Part shown: piece after piece, positions 16,935 through 28,059 of the stretch | Layout: each line of letters starts with the position of its first letter | Numbering within the stretch: position 1 is the stretch's first letter | From: Portunus trituberculatus | Taxonomy: Eukaryota > Arthropoda > Malacostraca > Decapoda > Portunidae | Direction of reading: 5' to 3' | Assembly (NCBI RefSeq): GCF_017591435.1 | Contig: NC_059257.1 | Span: 2,606,185-2,670,184, forward strand | Length of the DNA stretch: 64,000 nucleotides | Program-made: the position numbers and the translations under genes | Notes under the pieces: generated by a model | Databases searched by the model: none | What the model saw: only the letters and a program-made list of their open reading frames with translations | What the model was told of the DNA's origin: nothing

Positions 16935-17049
16935 CCCGACGCCATCAGCATCCTCCTGCAGACACTTTTTGCGTCCTGCTGCAGACGTCTTCTGCGTCTT
17001 GCCGTGGATGTTTTCTGCGTCATTCTGCAGACGCCTTCAGCGTCTCCTC
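16935..17049. repeat. 23-bp minisatellite, five copies, cut by assembly gap
   Basis: Units start at 16935, 16958, 16981, 17004 and 17027, each 23 bp, with consensus gcagacgtcttctgcgtc plus 5 nt. The fifth unit ends exactly where the N run starts, so the array very probably continues into the gap and caused it. Confidence 0.9.
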
Positions 17050-17549
17050 NNNNNNNNNNNNNNNNNNNNNNNNNNNNNNNNNNNNNNNNNNNNNNNNNNN
17101 NNNNNNNNNNNNNNNNNNNNNNNNNNNNNNNNNNNNNNNNNNNNNNNNNNNNNNNNNNNNNNNNNNNNNNNNNNNNNNNNNNNNNNNNNNNNNNNNNNNN
17201 NNNNNNNNNNNNNNNNNNNNNNNNNNNNNNNNNNNNNNNNNNNNNNNNNNNNNNNNNNNNNNNNNNNNNNNNNNNNNNNNNNNNNNNNNNNNNNNNNNNN
17301 NNNNNNNNNNNNNNNNNNNNNNNNNNNNNNNNNNNNNNNNNNNNNNNNNNNNNNNNNNNNNNNNNNNNNNNNNNNNNNNNNNNNNNNNNNNNNNNNNNNN
17401 NNNNNNNNNNNNNNNNNNNNNNNNNNNNNNNNNNNNNNNNNNNNNNNNNNNNNNNNNNNNNNNNNNNNNNNNNNNNNNNNNNNNNNNNNNNNNNNNNNNN
17501 NNNNNNNNNNNNNNNNNNNNNNNNNNNNNNNNNNNNNNNNNNNNNNNNN
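17050..17549. other. Assembly gap, 500 N
   Basis: Exactly 500 N, the conventional size for a gap of unknown length. Confidence 0.99.
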
Positions 17550-17640
17550 TGATAAGACCAACAAGTCCATGTACAACTGGAGTCAACACGGCGGACCAGA
17601 GAAAGATTGGAGAAATTAATATGTCAACCGAAGTGCCAAT

Positions 17641-17645
<5 letters not shown>

Positions 17646-17683
<38 letters not shown>
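17646..17683. repeat. (GA)n microsatellite
   Basis: GA run of about 38 bp just after gap 1. Confidence 0.97.
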
Positions 17684-17685
<2 letters not shown>

Positions 17686-17799
17686 CCACGAATACTAATA
17701 AACAAAGACAAACAAGCAAATACATGGACATATATTCCTACGACAGACAGTTAGACAGATATAAAGAGAGAAAGACAGATAAAGAAAAAAACGACCATA

Positions 17800-17810
17800 A
17801 GCATGAGTAC
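17800..17810. repeat. Target-site duplication of RTE-2, left
   Basis: agcatgagtac, repeated at 18629-18639 on the other side of the RTE-2 insertion. Confidence 0.88.
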
Positions 17811-18628
17811 TTTTTCTTCTTCTTCTTCTTCTTCCTCAGCTTATATCCCATCTTCATATGGGGTCGCTGCTCCTCGCTAGTCTCTTCCAGATATTCTTTT
17901 CAGCCACCTGATTTTTAGCAGTCCCACTCATATCTTTTCTCAGCTTGTCCTTCCATCTCAGCTTCGGTCTACCTCTTCTTCTTCTTCTTCCCTCCACCTC
18001 CATAGTCATTGCTGTTCTTCCTACATAGTTTTCATCTCTTCTCATTACATGCCCATACCAATTTAACCTTCTCTATTGCATCTTTGAACTTATCTCTGCA
18101 ACTTTCACTGTGCCTCTTATCAACACGTTCTGGATCTTATCTTTTCTTGTCACATCGCACATCCATCTTAACATTCTCATTTCTGCTACATCAACCTTCT
18201 TTTCATTAAAGCCCAAGTTTCACTTCCATACATCATTGCAGGCCTTACTGCTGCTTTGTAAACTTTACCTTTCAGTCTTGCACTTAATTTTCTGTCACAT
18301 AGAACCCCTGACATTTTTCGCCAGGAATTCCATCCACATTGAATCCGATGGTTTATTTTCTACATCTAGTTCACCGTCCATAGTTACATGCGATCCAAGA
18401 TATCGGAAGGCAGTAACTCTCTTAATGGCTTCCCCATCTATACTCATATCATCTCCACCATCTACCGCATTAAAGGGTAGGTACTCGGTCTTGCTTCTAC
18501 TAATCTTCAAACCTCTATCCTCTAGTGCACCTTTCCATCTCGTAAGTTCCCCCCGTAGATCAGCTTTTGTCTCACTCACCAGAACTATATCATCAGCAAA
18601 TAGCATTGTCCATGGTGCTTCTCTTCTT
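17811..18628 (-). mobile_element. RTE-2: 5'-truncated RTE-clade LINE insertion (818 bp)
   Basis: The minus strand starts at 18628 with LRREAPWTMLFADDIVLVSE (the catalytic FADD box), then TRWKGALEDRGLKISRSKTE and VTAFRYLGSHVTMDGELDVE. The C-terminal block is HVMRRDENYVGRTAMTMEV, then GRPKLRWKDKLRKD and WKRLARSSDPI, the conserved end of RTE/BovB-like RTs. It finishes with a (GAA)n tail at 17811-17832. Both ends are bounded by agcatgagtac, so this is one complete target-primed insertion that stopped within RT. A frame change near 18300 disrupts it. Everything upstream of the RT palm was never inserted. Confidence 0.93.
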
Positions 18629-18639
18629 AGCATGAGTAC
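18629..18639. repeat. Target-site duplication of RTE-2, right
   Basis: agcatgagtac, identical to 17800-17810. Confidence 0.88.
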
Positions 18640-19029
18640 ATATACAAATAATAGATACAGAGGCAAATAGCAGAAAAGACATACGTTACATACAGCCAAA
18701 TAGACATATATAATCAGAGTGACGAAGAGAAACGAATATAGAGGCAGAGAGAGGTGTAGAGACAAATAGAGAGAAGGATGCATGGAAAGACACAGACAAA
18801 TATGTACATAGCTTATAAATCACGCCGAACTGCCAGATAACAACACGGCAGGTGACAGACGGCAGGTGTTGCAGGTAAGCCTGGCAAACACCCACACACT
18901 ATTGAATCTACCCTCACCAAATATCAGCACAACAAATATTGAAATAATTGCCGCAGGTACTCAACAAGTTTTTAATTAGACTCGAAGCCATATATACATG
19001 GGCAAGTAACCACGCAAGCGCACGCGTGC

Positions 19030-19032
<3 letters not shown>
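18640..19032. other. Unassigned A-rich DNA
   Basis: Degenerate acagacaaat-type low-complexity sequence matching the style of 17690-17800, that is, the pre-insertion locus of RTE-2. No gene seen. Confidence 0.6.
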
Positions 19033-19064
<32 letters not shown>

Positions 19065-19500
19065 CCCCAAAAACCCCCAAAAACCCACCCCAAAACCCCA
19101 CCCAACCAAAAATTTCCCCCACCGCGTAAATGGTAGGGTTAACCTCGACCTCCTTTCCCGGGGGGGGGTTCCAGTCCCCGAAGCGGTTAGGCCTTGGGTT
19201 CCTCCTTAATGGGGGCCCCTGGGTTACCAGCAGAAAAGGAGGGAATTAACTTCAGGGTTTCCTTCCTTTTTTTCCCGGGTTTGGATTTTTTGGCCATTTT
19301 AAAGAACTGTTATTTTTTTCTCTGGGAGGCTCCGTAATTGGGGAAAAACCGGGAGGAGGCAAAACGACCATGAATTTAAAATTAGGGTCCAAAATTTTTT
19401 TTTCTGGCACGGAAAAAGTTTAAAGGTTTTTTTTGGGGTTTTTTTGTGTGTGTGTGTTTTTTTTGTGTGTGTGTTTGGTTGTCGGTAAATCTTAAAGGGA
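19033..19500. other. (CA)n followed by homopolymer-rich, probably low-quality sequence
   Basis: After a CA run, the DNA becomes runs of C, A, G and T (for example cgggggggggg near 19160, tttttttttctgg near 19400 and ttttttttgtgtgtgtg near 19450). The composition is unlike normal genomic DNA and is typical of poor base calling beside a dinucleotide repeat. No annotation should be trusted here. Confidence 0.6.
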
Positions 19501-19617
19501 GCCAATTAAAGTTTAGGGAGGCAAAATAACCAACAAAAAAAATTTAAAATTTAGGGTGAACAAAACATTAAGATTCCCATTTCCTGCCGTTGGGACTAAG
19601 GTTTCTCTGGGTGTTGT

Positions 19618-19677
<60 letters not shown>
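19618..19677. repeat. (GT)n microsatellite
   Basis: GT run of about 60 bp. Confidence 0.97.
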
Positions 19678-19680
<3 letters not shown>

Positions 19681-20817
19681 TGGTTTTCCTAGTTTAAAAA
19701 ATTCAAAGTAAAGGTTGAAGTCAGACCACAGCGATTCAAGGGTATGAACATTGGGAATAGTGACAGGTGTTGAGTTTTTCGTCCACGCGGGCATGCCTCG
19801 GTATGGTCGATATTTTGGCCATAGGGGTGGGGGTCTCCTCTCCCCACCACGCCCCAATCACAACCTGCCCAGGAAATATCGTTTGAAACTATTATCCACT
19901 TCCCAAAAATAACAGTTTCCCTATTGCCTGTGTGTTCGGCAAATTTTCACAAATAAAATATAAATTGGCAACCTAAAAACACTAAATTAATTAAAACAAT
20001 CCAGCGGTATTGGTATCGGTTCTGCAATTTCCTTTTTTTGTTTTTCATTCTTGATTTTTTTCCACATTCAGATTTGAATATTTAGATGAAATAAATCATA
20101 CAAATCTACCGGAAAAATAAAATTACATTTTCTGGATCATAAAATTAATTTATTTGTTTTCATTTTTAAAAACAAGAAATAAAAAATTTAAAATCTAACC
20201 GGAAAAATTTTTTACATTTCGGAAACATAAAAATTACTTTATTTTATTTTCAAAACCAAGGAAAAAAAATAAAAAAAATCCAATTTTCAATTATTTTCCT
20301 TTACAATGAGGAGGAAAAGGGAAATTAAATTACTTTTCTAAATTTTACTTTAGCAATTGGAATTATTTAATGTTTAAAAATTTTAAAAAAAGAATGACCC
20401 ATCGTAAATCCCACGTGTAAACACAATGTCATTATTTATACTTACGAATACGATGACGATACATTTTTTAATACATTTTCTACCGTTATTCTTTATTTTG
20501 TAACGGATTATTAAGCACCATGTCGTCAGCTTCTCCTCTTCCTTTTCCTCCTACTCTTTCTCCTCTAGGTAGGAAGGTTTTGCTTTGGGGAGACGAAAAC
20601 GCAGCGCCCCGATTTTTCTTGGCCGCTTATTGTACACTTAACCAGATAGCGAAAAATGTGGCAGCCCCGGAGCGACCTGAATCCACAATAAGACCAATTT
20701 TGCAGAGAGCCACCCGCTAATGGCGCCCCGGGGATTATGAATTGTCTCGTTGCTTCAAAAGTATCGGAACACCAGACCCGAAATTTATATTATATCGCAC
20801 GGTTTTTACAGAAAGGT
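19678..20817. other. AT-rich DNA, nothing recognised
   Basis: About 1.1 kb with only short open frames (for example 20520-20720). None resembles a known protein and no splice-bounded exon was convincing. Confidence 0.55.
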
Positions 20818-21245
20818 TTGGAGGTGCAGAGGAGGAGGCGGGAGGGAGGAGGGAGGCAATGGGGAGGGGGAGAAGAGGAGGCCGTGGAGGGTAGGAGGGA
20901 GTAAAGGAAAGGTGCACGTGTTAAAATTTTTAGGGGTGAGAAGCAAAAGAGGCGAAGGGAGACACGATTGGAGGATAAAAGTGGGGGAGGGAGGAGGAAG
21001 AGGCGAAGGAAGGAAAGAATAAGGAAGACTTGGATACAGTGAATACAGGAATAAACAAAGAGACGAAGATGAATGAATGAACATATAGAAAAAAAGAAGG
21101 AAATGAAGGAGGAAGAGCAAGAAGAAAGGAGGGAAAACGAACACCACATTTAGGAGGAGCAGGAAGAGGAAGAAAAGGAAGAGGAGGAGGAGGAGGAGAA
21201 GGAGGAGAAGGAAATAACAGATAAGTAGATAAGTAAAGAAAGGGG
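20818..21245. repeat. Long purine-rich tract (GGA/GAA)
   Basis: About 430 bp in which the plus strand is overwhelmingly purine: gaggaggcgggagggaggag near 20835 and gaagaggaggaggaggagga near 21180. It is an imperfect GA/GGA tract able to form triplex-type structures. The open frames across it are low-complexity artefacts. Confidence 0.85.
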
Positions 21246-21613
21246 AAGGGAAAAGCCAAAACCGAGAAATTGCAGGGACTGTTTGTCTGACGAAGGAATA
21301 AGACTATGGGATTATTCTTAGCAGGAAGAATTTAATACATCCTTCCCTGCCATTCCTTCACTTCTGCATCCTTTTCTGTCCCATCCATATTCTTCCCCTT
21401 TCTCTTAACCTTTCCTTTCCTTTCGTTTCTCCCTCTATCTCCCCCTACTCCCCGATTCGTGGTCCCCCCTCTATGGTTTCACTCCTCGCCTGGCCTCCCC
21501 CTCCTTCCAGCACTAATTGGAGTGAATCCGGGCAGAAAAAAGCAGAAGGTGGTGAAAGCTGTCATGGCGCGTGGAGGAATAAAGGGTGAGAGAGGAGGCT
21601 GCTGAGTTGTGTT

Positions 21614-21616
<3 letters not shown>

Positions 21617-21648
<32 letters not shown>

Positions 21649-21771
21649 GAGAGTATTATGTTGGGGCTTTGGAAAAAGGGGGACCTTTGGCAAAGGAGGA
21701 AAACCATTTTTAGGCATTTAAAGAAAAAAGGCCCATTAAGACAAAAATTTTTTTTTTCCCTTTTTTCCCCC

Positions 21772-21803
<32 letters not shown>

Positions 21804-21830
21804 TTTCTTTTTAGGAAGCCAGGTTTGTGC
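21617..21830. other. (GA)n, homopolymer-rich block, (CT)n
   Basis: A GA run (21617-21645) and a CT run (21770-21796) flank a block of homopolymers (gggggaccttt, aaaaaaggccc, ttttttttttccc). The block looks like a low-quality fill between two repeats in opposite orientation. Confidence 0.55.
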
Positions 21831-21876
21831 ATTAATGTTCTCTAGACTGTATTCATGAGACTCAAAAACCACATCC

Positions 21877-22230
21877 TTTCCTTTTCTGTTCTCCTAAGCG
21901 ATTGTAAACCCTCCTTCCTTCCCCTTCCTTTCTGTATTCTCCCCTTTATTCCTTATTCCCTTCTTATTTCCCTCTTCCTTCCTTTCCTTCCCGTCTTGAT
22001 GTAAGGTGAAAGCGTACAAAGTACAAGTTTTTTTATATCTTTAGTTATTTTCTTTGCTCTCTCTGTATTGCCTTCCGTCTCACTATTGTCCTATCTGTTT
22101 ACGGTTGTTCTCGTTCCTTCCTTCCTTCTTTCCTTCCTTCCTTTCTTTCTATCGTTCTTCCTTCCTTCTCCCTCTCTTTATTTTCTTCCTTTCTTCCTAT
22201 CTTCCTTCCATTTCCTTCTTCCTCTTTTTT
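21877..22230. repeat. Pyrimidine-rich region with (TTCC)n
   Basis: Imperfect ttcc/ctt repeats, densest at 22115-22210 (ccttccttctttccttcc). Confidence 0.85.
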
Positions 22231-22264
22231 GTCATAACCTGTACAATAATTCTTGCGTGAGTTG

Positions 22265-22640
22265 AGTATAAGGGTAGTGGTGACGGTGGTGGTGGTGGGG
22301 TGTGTAGTGTGTGGTAGTAGTGGTAGTGGTGGTGGTGGTGGTATGGTGGTGGTGTAAGGTGGTAATAATGGTAGTGGTAATTAGTAGTGGTAGTATTAGT
22401 GGATTGTAGTACGTAGTAGTTTAATTATATAGTGTATAAGTGCAGTTTTATTTTATTTATTATTATTATTATTATTAGTAGTAGTAGTAGTGTAGTAGTG
22501 GTAGTGTATTAGTAATAATTAATAAGTAAAAGTAAAAGTATAGTAATGATTTAATAGTAATTATAATTTAATATATATATTATAGTAGTATTATATATAT
22601 ATATAATATAATATAATTGTATTATATATTAGTAGTAGTA
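22265..22640. repeat. Degenerate (GTG)/(TAG) trinucleotide and AT-rich repeats
   Basis: ggtggtggtgg near 22290, agtagtagtag near 22478 and tatatatataatataata near 22590 show gradual change from one trinucleotide to another. Confidence 0.85.
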
Positions 22641-22974
22641 GTAGTTATATAAATAGTTGTAATAGGAAAAATTATAATAATGATAATGATAACAATAATG
22701 ATAATAATGGTAATTCTTTATTTCACATATCTATAAGATCGGTTTGTTTAAAGCCTCCGTAGAATATCCGACCTGATTTCTGGGAAATCTTAGTTTCATT
22801 AGATGACATAAGACATGTCGACTTTTAATTAAAAATGGTTGTTGCTGCCTTCATGATTTTTCCTCCTTATAATTTTCCCCTTTCTTTCTAAGGTTTTCTC
22901 TTACTTCAGGTCTTTTTCTTATCTCTTTTATTTCCTCTTTCCCTACACCTGTAATTCACCATCCTCTCCTAGTG

Positions 22975-23058
22975 TAAAATAATAGTATTCATAATAATAA
23001 TAATATTAATAATGATAATAACAATAATAATGATAATAATAATAATTTTATTATTATA

Positions 23059-23093
<35 letters not shown>

Positions 23094-23110
23094 AATAAAA
23101 TAAAATATAT
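22975..23110. repeat. (AAT)/(ATT) repeat cluster
   Basis: Imperfect aataat/ttatta runs with short inversions, about 135 bp. Confidence 0.9.
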
Positions 23111-23382
23111 TCTAATATAATGAAAACAACAAAACAGCAACAACCACAACAAAACACGACAATAACAACATCAACAGCAGGAACAACAACAGCTCGAAAA
23201 CTCATATACGTACTCAAACAAATATATATATAAAGAAAAATCAATAACAAAGCTGACAAACCAACTTTAAAAACACCACACTCACACACTCCCCCACCAA
23301 CTACATTCCTACATACAAACCAACAAGTCACTTCACCATATGACCTTTTAAAACTGGTCTTACCTTCTCTCCCCCACCACAG

Positions 23383-23525
23383 ATGCCCCTCGCTGCCCAT
23401 TAAATGTGGGCTGCTGGAGCGAACCAACATCACATGTGCTGTTGACCCGACCCTTGAACGTCTCCTTCAACTGGACTTTCAACAATTCCCCAGGCGTGAC
23501 CAAGACCAGACCCTCCCCAGTAGAG
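23383..23525 (+). CDS. Probable immunoglobulin-domain exon of a host cell-surface protein
   Basis: A 143-bp block is bounded by a strong acceptor (ctctcccccaccacag, ending at 23382) and a donor (gag then gtaatt at 23526). The phases are consistent: 2 nt complete an incoming codon, then 47 codons follow. One frame starts DAPRCPLNVG and ends NVSFNWTFNNSPGVTKTRP. The middle reads as LLERTNITCAVD only in another frame. The three pieces in order look like one immunoglobulin domain of a Sidestep-like or nephrin-like receptor: the APxC start, the first strand cysteine in NITC, and the WxFNNS core tryptophan. One base too few near 23410 and one too many near 23455 would explain the frame changes, as sequencing errors or pseudogene damage. 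Flanking exons were not found in the window. Confidence 0.5.
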
Positions 23526-23599
23526 GTAATTACCATTCTCCCCGTTTTCCTTCACTTCAGAGGCACTTTAAGGGTTGTTCAGGAAGGCCCGTGTATGGG

Positions 23600-24196
23600 T
23601 TTGTTTTGGTTCTTGTGTCTGTGTTTGTAGTTTTGGGGTCTGGTTATAAATTTTATAAATAATTTTTGGGTGCCTTGTTGGGTTTCGGTTTGTTAAAATT
23701 TTCTCTCTCTCTCTTTTTTTTTTTTCCCCCTTTTCCTTTGGTGGGCAGGACAGGAGGTGTGCTGTGGTCGTTTTGTGCAGCGTCGGGTCGTTTGGTGGGG
23801 CGTGATGGAGGGCGGTGTTTGCTCCTCGTGCAACATTCATTTTCCCCGATCCGTTGGGGCCCTTTTGTGTGTGTGTGTGTGTTTTTGGGTTTTTTGGTTT
23901 TGTTTTTTTTTTTTTTAAATTTTTTAATTTTGCCTTTTTTCAGCTAAAACTTGCAAGCCTTTTTATTTTTTTATTTTTTTATTTTCAGGCAAAAAAGGAA
24001 AAAGGTTTTTTTACCAGCTCTTTTATTTTTGGGGGGGGGTTGGGGGGGGGGGTTGTTTTTTTTTGTTTTTTTCTTTTGTTTTTTTTTTTTTTCTTTTTTG
24101 TATTTTCTTGTTGGTTGTGGTTGTTTTTTTTTTTTTCACCACGCTTTTCAATGATTAATTAAAGAATTCCTCAAACCCAAAAAAAAACCCCACCCA

Positions 24197-24272
<76 letters not shown>

Positions 24273-24384
24273 ACCAAAAAAGCAAACTATTAAAAAGTTT
24301 ATTTTTTAAATGATTTTTGAGAGGAAAAAAATTTATGCAGTTAATGCGGAAATTAAATCCATCATGGAAAAAAATAATAATGGG
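23600..24384. other. Homopolymer-rich, probably low-quality sequence with (CA)n, up to gap 2
   Basis: Long poly-T and poly-G runs (ggggggggggttgggggggg near 24035, tttttttttttttt near 24080) and a (CA)n at 24193-24267 lead directly into the N block. The pattern is typical of failing reads at a repeat edge. All open frames here are artefacts. Confidence 0.65.
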
Positions 24385-24884
24385 NNNNNNNNNNNNNNNN
24401 NNNNNNNNNNNNNNNNNNNNNNNNNNNNNNNNNNNNNNNNNNNNNNNNNNNNNNNNNNNNNNNNNNNNNNNNNNNNNNNNNNNNNNNNNNNNNNNNNNNN
24501 NNNNNNNNNNNNNNNNNNNNNNNNNNNNNNNNNNNNNNNNNNNNNNNNNNNNNNNNNNNNNNNNNNNNNNNNNNNNNNNNNNNNNNNNNNNNNNNNNNNN
24601 NNNNNNNNNNNNNNNNNNNNNNNNNNNNNNNNNNNNNNNNNNNNNNNNNNNNNNNNNNNNNNNNNNNNNNNNNNNNNNNNNNNNNNNNNNNNNNNNNNNN
24701 NNNNNNNNNNNNNNNNNNNNNNNNNNNNNNNNNNNNNNNNNNNNNNNNNNNNNNNNNNNNNNNNNNNNNNNNNNNNNNNNNNNNNNNNNNNNNNNNNNNN
24801 NNNNNNNNNNNNNNNNNNNNNNNNNNNNNNNNNNNNNNNNNNNNNNNNNNNNNNNNNNNNNNNNNNNNNNNNNNNNNNNNNNNN
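24385..24884. other. Assembly gap, 500 N
   Basis: Exactly 500 N, again a placeholder length. Confidence 0.99.
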
Positions 24885-25413
24885 TGCTGTCTCTTATTTT
24901 GTTTGTTTTTAACAAAAATGTAATGAATGAAAGGACGCAGATGTACTTTCGATTGAAATCCTTTACAGAATATCTACCTTAGTTAGATGCACATTGTCAG
25001 ATTGCCACAGATTTGTAGGCTAAGGTTATCTATGATTAGAGCACGGACACCCAGGACTCTCATTTGGAGTTCAAAATCTCGTATTGAATGAGAAATACTG
25101 TAGTTACTAAAAAAAAAGAAAAAAAAAAGTAAAATCTAAGTCGGTTTAAAAGCGCTCTCTCCAAGGAGAGTGACTCATGAGATGTTTCTGAAGAAATTTT
25201 CAACCTCACTAGGATTCACATTTGAACTGCGCGGTATTAGTTCTACAAAGAAATCTAAATGGCAGGTCGGGTGCCACACTCAAGAAGAATGAACTAAGGG
25301 AAGTAGCCGTAGGTCACAGAGGAGAATAAGCCCAGACACCGTGCTGAACACACGTGTCCTGCCGCTAAATCCTGCAGTCACCTCTGTGTGGGTTTTTGGT
25401 ACGCCCATAAGGT
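24885..25413. other. Unassigned DNA
   Basis: No gene or repeat recognised between gap 2 and the MITE. Confidence 0.55.
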
Positions 25414-25417
25414 TTAA

Positions 25418-25591
25418 CCCCTTCGTGGCGGATGTTAAAAAAGCCCGCCTGTATGATATACGGAAAAGCCGCGCCCGAGCGCGGGAAACTCGTGCAAGCT
25501 TGTTAAACTTGTCGTCTTTGTGTATTATGTTGCTATTTTTTAGTCACTATATCGCCTTCGAAGAGGAAAGTGGACGCTTCTCTCCTCGGAG

Positions 25592-25687
<96 letters not shown>

Positions 25688-25776
25688 CATTTGCTAATAT
25701 TTTAGACACAAGCGGGACGCATGTAGCTTATCTTTCGAGAGGAAGAGGGGGAGGGAGGGAAGGGAGAGGGAAACGA

Positions 25777-25841
<65 letters not shown>

Positions 25842-25861
25842 GAAAATTTGTTGTTTTTGTA

Positions 25862-25955
<94 letters not shown>

Positions 25956-25997
25956 AGGGAGAATGTTACAAGGCGGGGGACGCATGTAACTTATCTT

Positions 25998-26091
<94 letters not shown>

Positions 26092-26355
26092 GAACAGTCT
26101 ATGCCATTAGGTAATTTTAGACACAAGGCGGGACGCTTGTAGCTTATCTTTAGTGATTGGTGGAGACAAGGATGGTGGGAGGAGCACTAGGATTTCAAAG
26201 ACAGCATACGGCGTGTGTAGTTGGTATCCAACACACTATACGGGACAACTGAACTGAAGAAAGCTCAGAAAAGTAATATGAAGCCTACGTAGGCGTCACC
26301 GTATATGCTACTGGGGCTTCATGACGCCTACATAGGCATCACCGTATTGAAGGGG
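25418..26355. mobile_element. MITE-1: TTAA-flanked piggyBac-type non-autonomous element
   Basis: TTAA at 25414-25417 and at 26356-26359 flank a 938-bp unit that begins CCCCTTC and ends GAAGGGG. TTAA duplication plus C-rich terminal inverted repeats is the hallmark of piggyBac-type transposition. The subterminal repeats gcctacgtaggcgtcacc (26283) and gcctacataggcatcacc (26326) sit near the right end. No transposase is encoded. The interior is mostly (GA)n (25594-25684, 25778-25838, 26001-26088) and (GT)n (25864-25952), with a motif gcgggacgcatgtagctta repeated three times between them. Confidence 0.8.
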
Positions 26356-26399
26356 TTAAGGATTAGTTGAATAAAGTTAGGAATCCCATTGCCCCGTGT

Positions 26400-26860
26400 T
26401 TTTAGCTGTTTTCCCTGCTCTATCCCTGACGGCAACTGTTGGTGTTTGTTGCCAGGGTGTCAGATTGTCTGTCCTTTCTTACCCACGGAGGATCTGCCTC
26501 AGTGAGCGTGCTTGAATTAACACCGTCCGGCTCCCCTAGAATAGTTTGGCAGGGCAATCTGACAGGAGAAACTCCTTCCTGACCTCCTCCTATTGTGTCC
26601 CACTCCATTCTTGTAGGAGGGGGTGTACCCCCTTCCATGCTTGACCCTCAAACCCTCCTCCCCCCCGTAAGGGGGAGGTAGGACACAGATCGACGACCCC
26701 CGACTGCCATACTGTCTGTTGACTCTAATAAAGCGACCTATGTGACCCTACACTCAAAGATAAACACCCTCCTTTCTACTGTTTTTTTTTTATCAAGATA
26801 GTAATTGATTGCAATATAGGAAATGTTGTTAATGCGAGAAAAAAAAACTTACCAGTGGTG
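26400..26860 (+). other. Presumed 5' UTR of the LINE whose ORF1 follows
   Basis: GC-rich, stop-rich sequence directly upstream of the ORF1 remnant, with ccctcctcccccccgtaagg near 26655. Its assignment to the LINE is by position only. Confidence 0.4.
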
Positions 26861-26869
26861 ATTTACTTG

Positions 26870-27935
26870 TTCAGACACTTAACGTGTCAAGTAAAATCAT
26901 TGTTGAAGCTCCGGTTCATTCATGACATCGAGATCGAGGCTTCGATTCCAGTGTCCATGAATTCGTGTCAGGGAGTCGCTTCCCACCGCGATTTTGTGGA
27001 TATGGAACCAACTGAGATAATCAATTGCATGGCTGACAAGGATGTCACTGAAGTTCGTAAAATAACTAAAATGGTTGATGGTATCAAAAGAAGCACGGCT
27101 TCTGTCATTTTCACTTTCAGTGATGCTAAGTTGAAAGAGAGGGTTCATGTAGGGTACTAGTCAGTTCCCGTTCACCCCTACATTCTGAATCCTCTCCGTT
27201 ACTTCAAGTGCCAGCTTTAAAGTCACCATGGCAACGCTTGTCGGTCTTCCTATGCTTACTGCTGTAGCTTCATAGGAGAGGACCACTAGGTGGACCGGTG
27301 CACATCCTTGGTAGAGAAGTGCGGTAACTGTGAGGGTGCTCATTCCACTTTTTCACGCGATTGTCCTGCGTGGAAAGTGGAGAAAGAGGTCTGCCCAGTT
27401 AAAGCTACTGAAGAGATTTCTTACTATGAAACAAGGAAGAGAGTGAAGCAGATGCAGGCCGCGCCTGCTTTAAATGTCTCCTATGCTTCAACAGTAAGGG
27501 CTCCACCCAAGATGTGTACTGTTTCCATTCAGATTGACCCGCTACCTGCCCCATCTACCACCACAGCTTCCCCTTCAACCTCAGCCTCAACATCTACTAA
27601 ATTTACTTCTACTATTAAGAAAGACACTACTCATATCACTTCCTCTGCTCCGTATTTGTCAGCTATCTCTCGTACCCCAAGTAAGAGTAAAAAGACTGAT
27701 AAGTCGGATAAATCAAATTTAACGAAACTTGAACGCCAGCACGCTTTTCATGTCGTCACTGCTCCCGCAGCGTGGTGGAGAGGTTTCACACGCACGCTCC
27801 CTCTCGACCAACTCTGGGAAGTTAACAATTGATGAAGCAATGGATATTACCACTAGTAAGGGCCGGGAGAGGTCTCCCCGGCAGCGCCTCTCAGCCCAAA
27901 AGAACTAAGAAAAATGGCCACCACCACCACTCTTA
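26870..27935 (+). pseudogene. LINE ORF1 (gag-like, zinc-knuckle) remnant
   Basis: The translation gives MNSCQGVASHRDFVDMEPTE, EIINCMADKDVTEVRKITKM and STASVIFTFSDAKLKERVHV (26970-27150). After frame changes it gives NPLRYFKCQL and a damaged knuckle region, then CGNCEGAHSTFSRDCPAWK (27320-27375), EISYYETRKRVKQMQA and a serine/threonine-rich tail. The order (RNA-binding fold, CCHC knuckles, WK.EKE..) matches ORF1 of I-type LINEs. Knuckle cysteines are lost and stops occur, so it is dead. The ORF2 start near 27935 is not continued. Confidence 0.72.
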
Positions 27936-28059
27936 AGCCATAATGTTCAAAGTGTTACACCATTCCCGCTTCAACCTTGGTTGGGTGAGGACCTTCTCTT
28001 GCACTCTCTACTTGGTTCGTTTGTGGCAGCTGTTCCTCTTTACCGTCGAGGCCTTGCTT

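Noticed and set aside
16914..17698. Long open frames across the N block
   Set aside because: They consist mostly of unknown residues from the gap and have no supported sequence.
18009..18670. Plus-strand frames of 66 and 186 residues
   Set aside because: Antisense shadows of the RTE-2 RT, whose minus-strand frame has recognisable motifs.
20680..20735. Retroviral-type primer binding site (tggcgccccgg near 20720)
   Set aside because: No LTR, gag, pol or polypurine tract nearby; short chance match.
20790..21259. Several overlapping minus-strand frames rich in Phe, Ser and Pro
   Set aside because: Low-complexity translation of a purine/pyrimidine tract in three frames at once.
24148..24982. 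Long open frames across gap 2
   Set aside because: They span 500 N and homopolymer-rich flanks.
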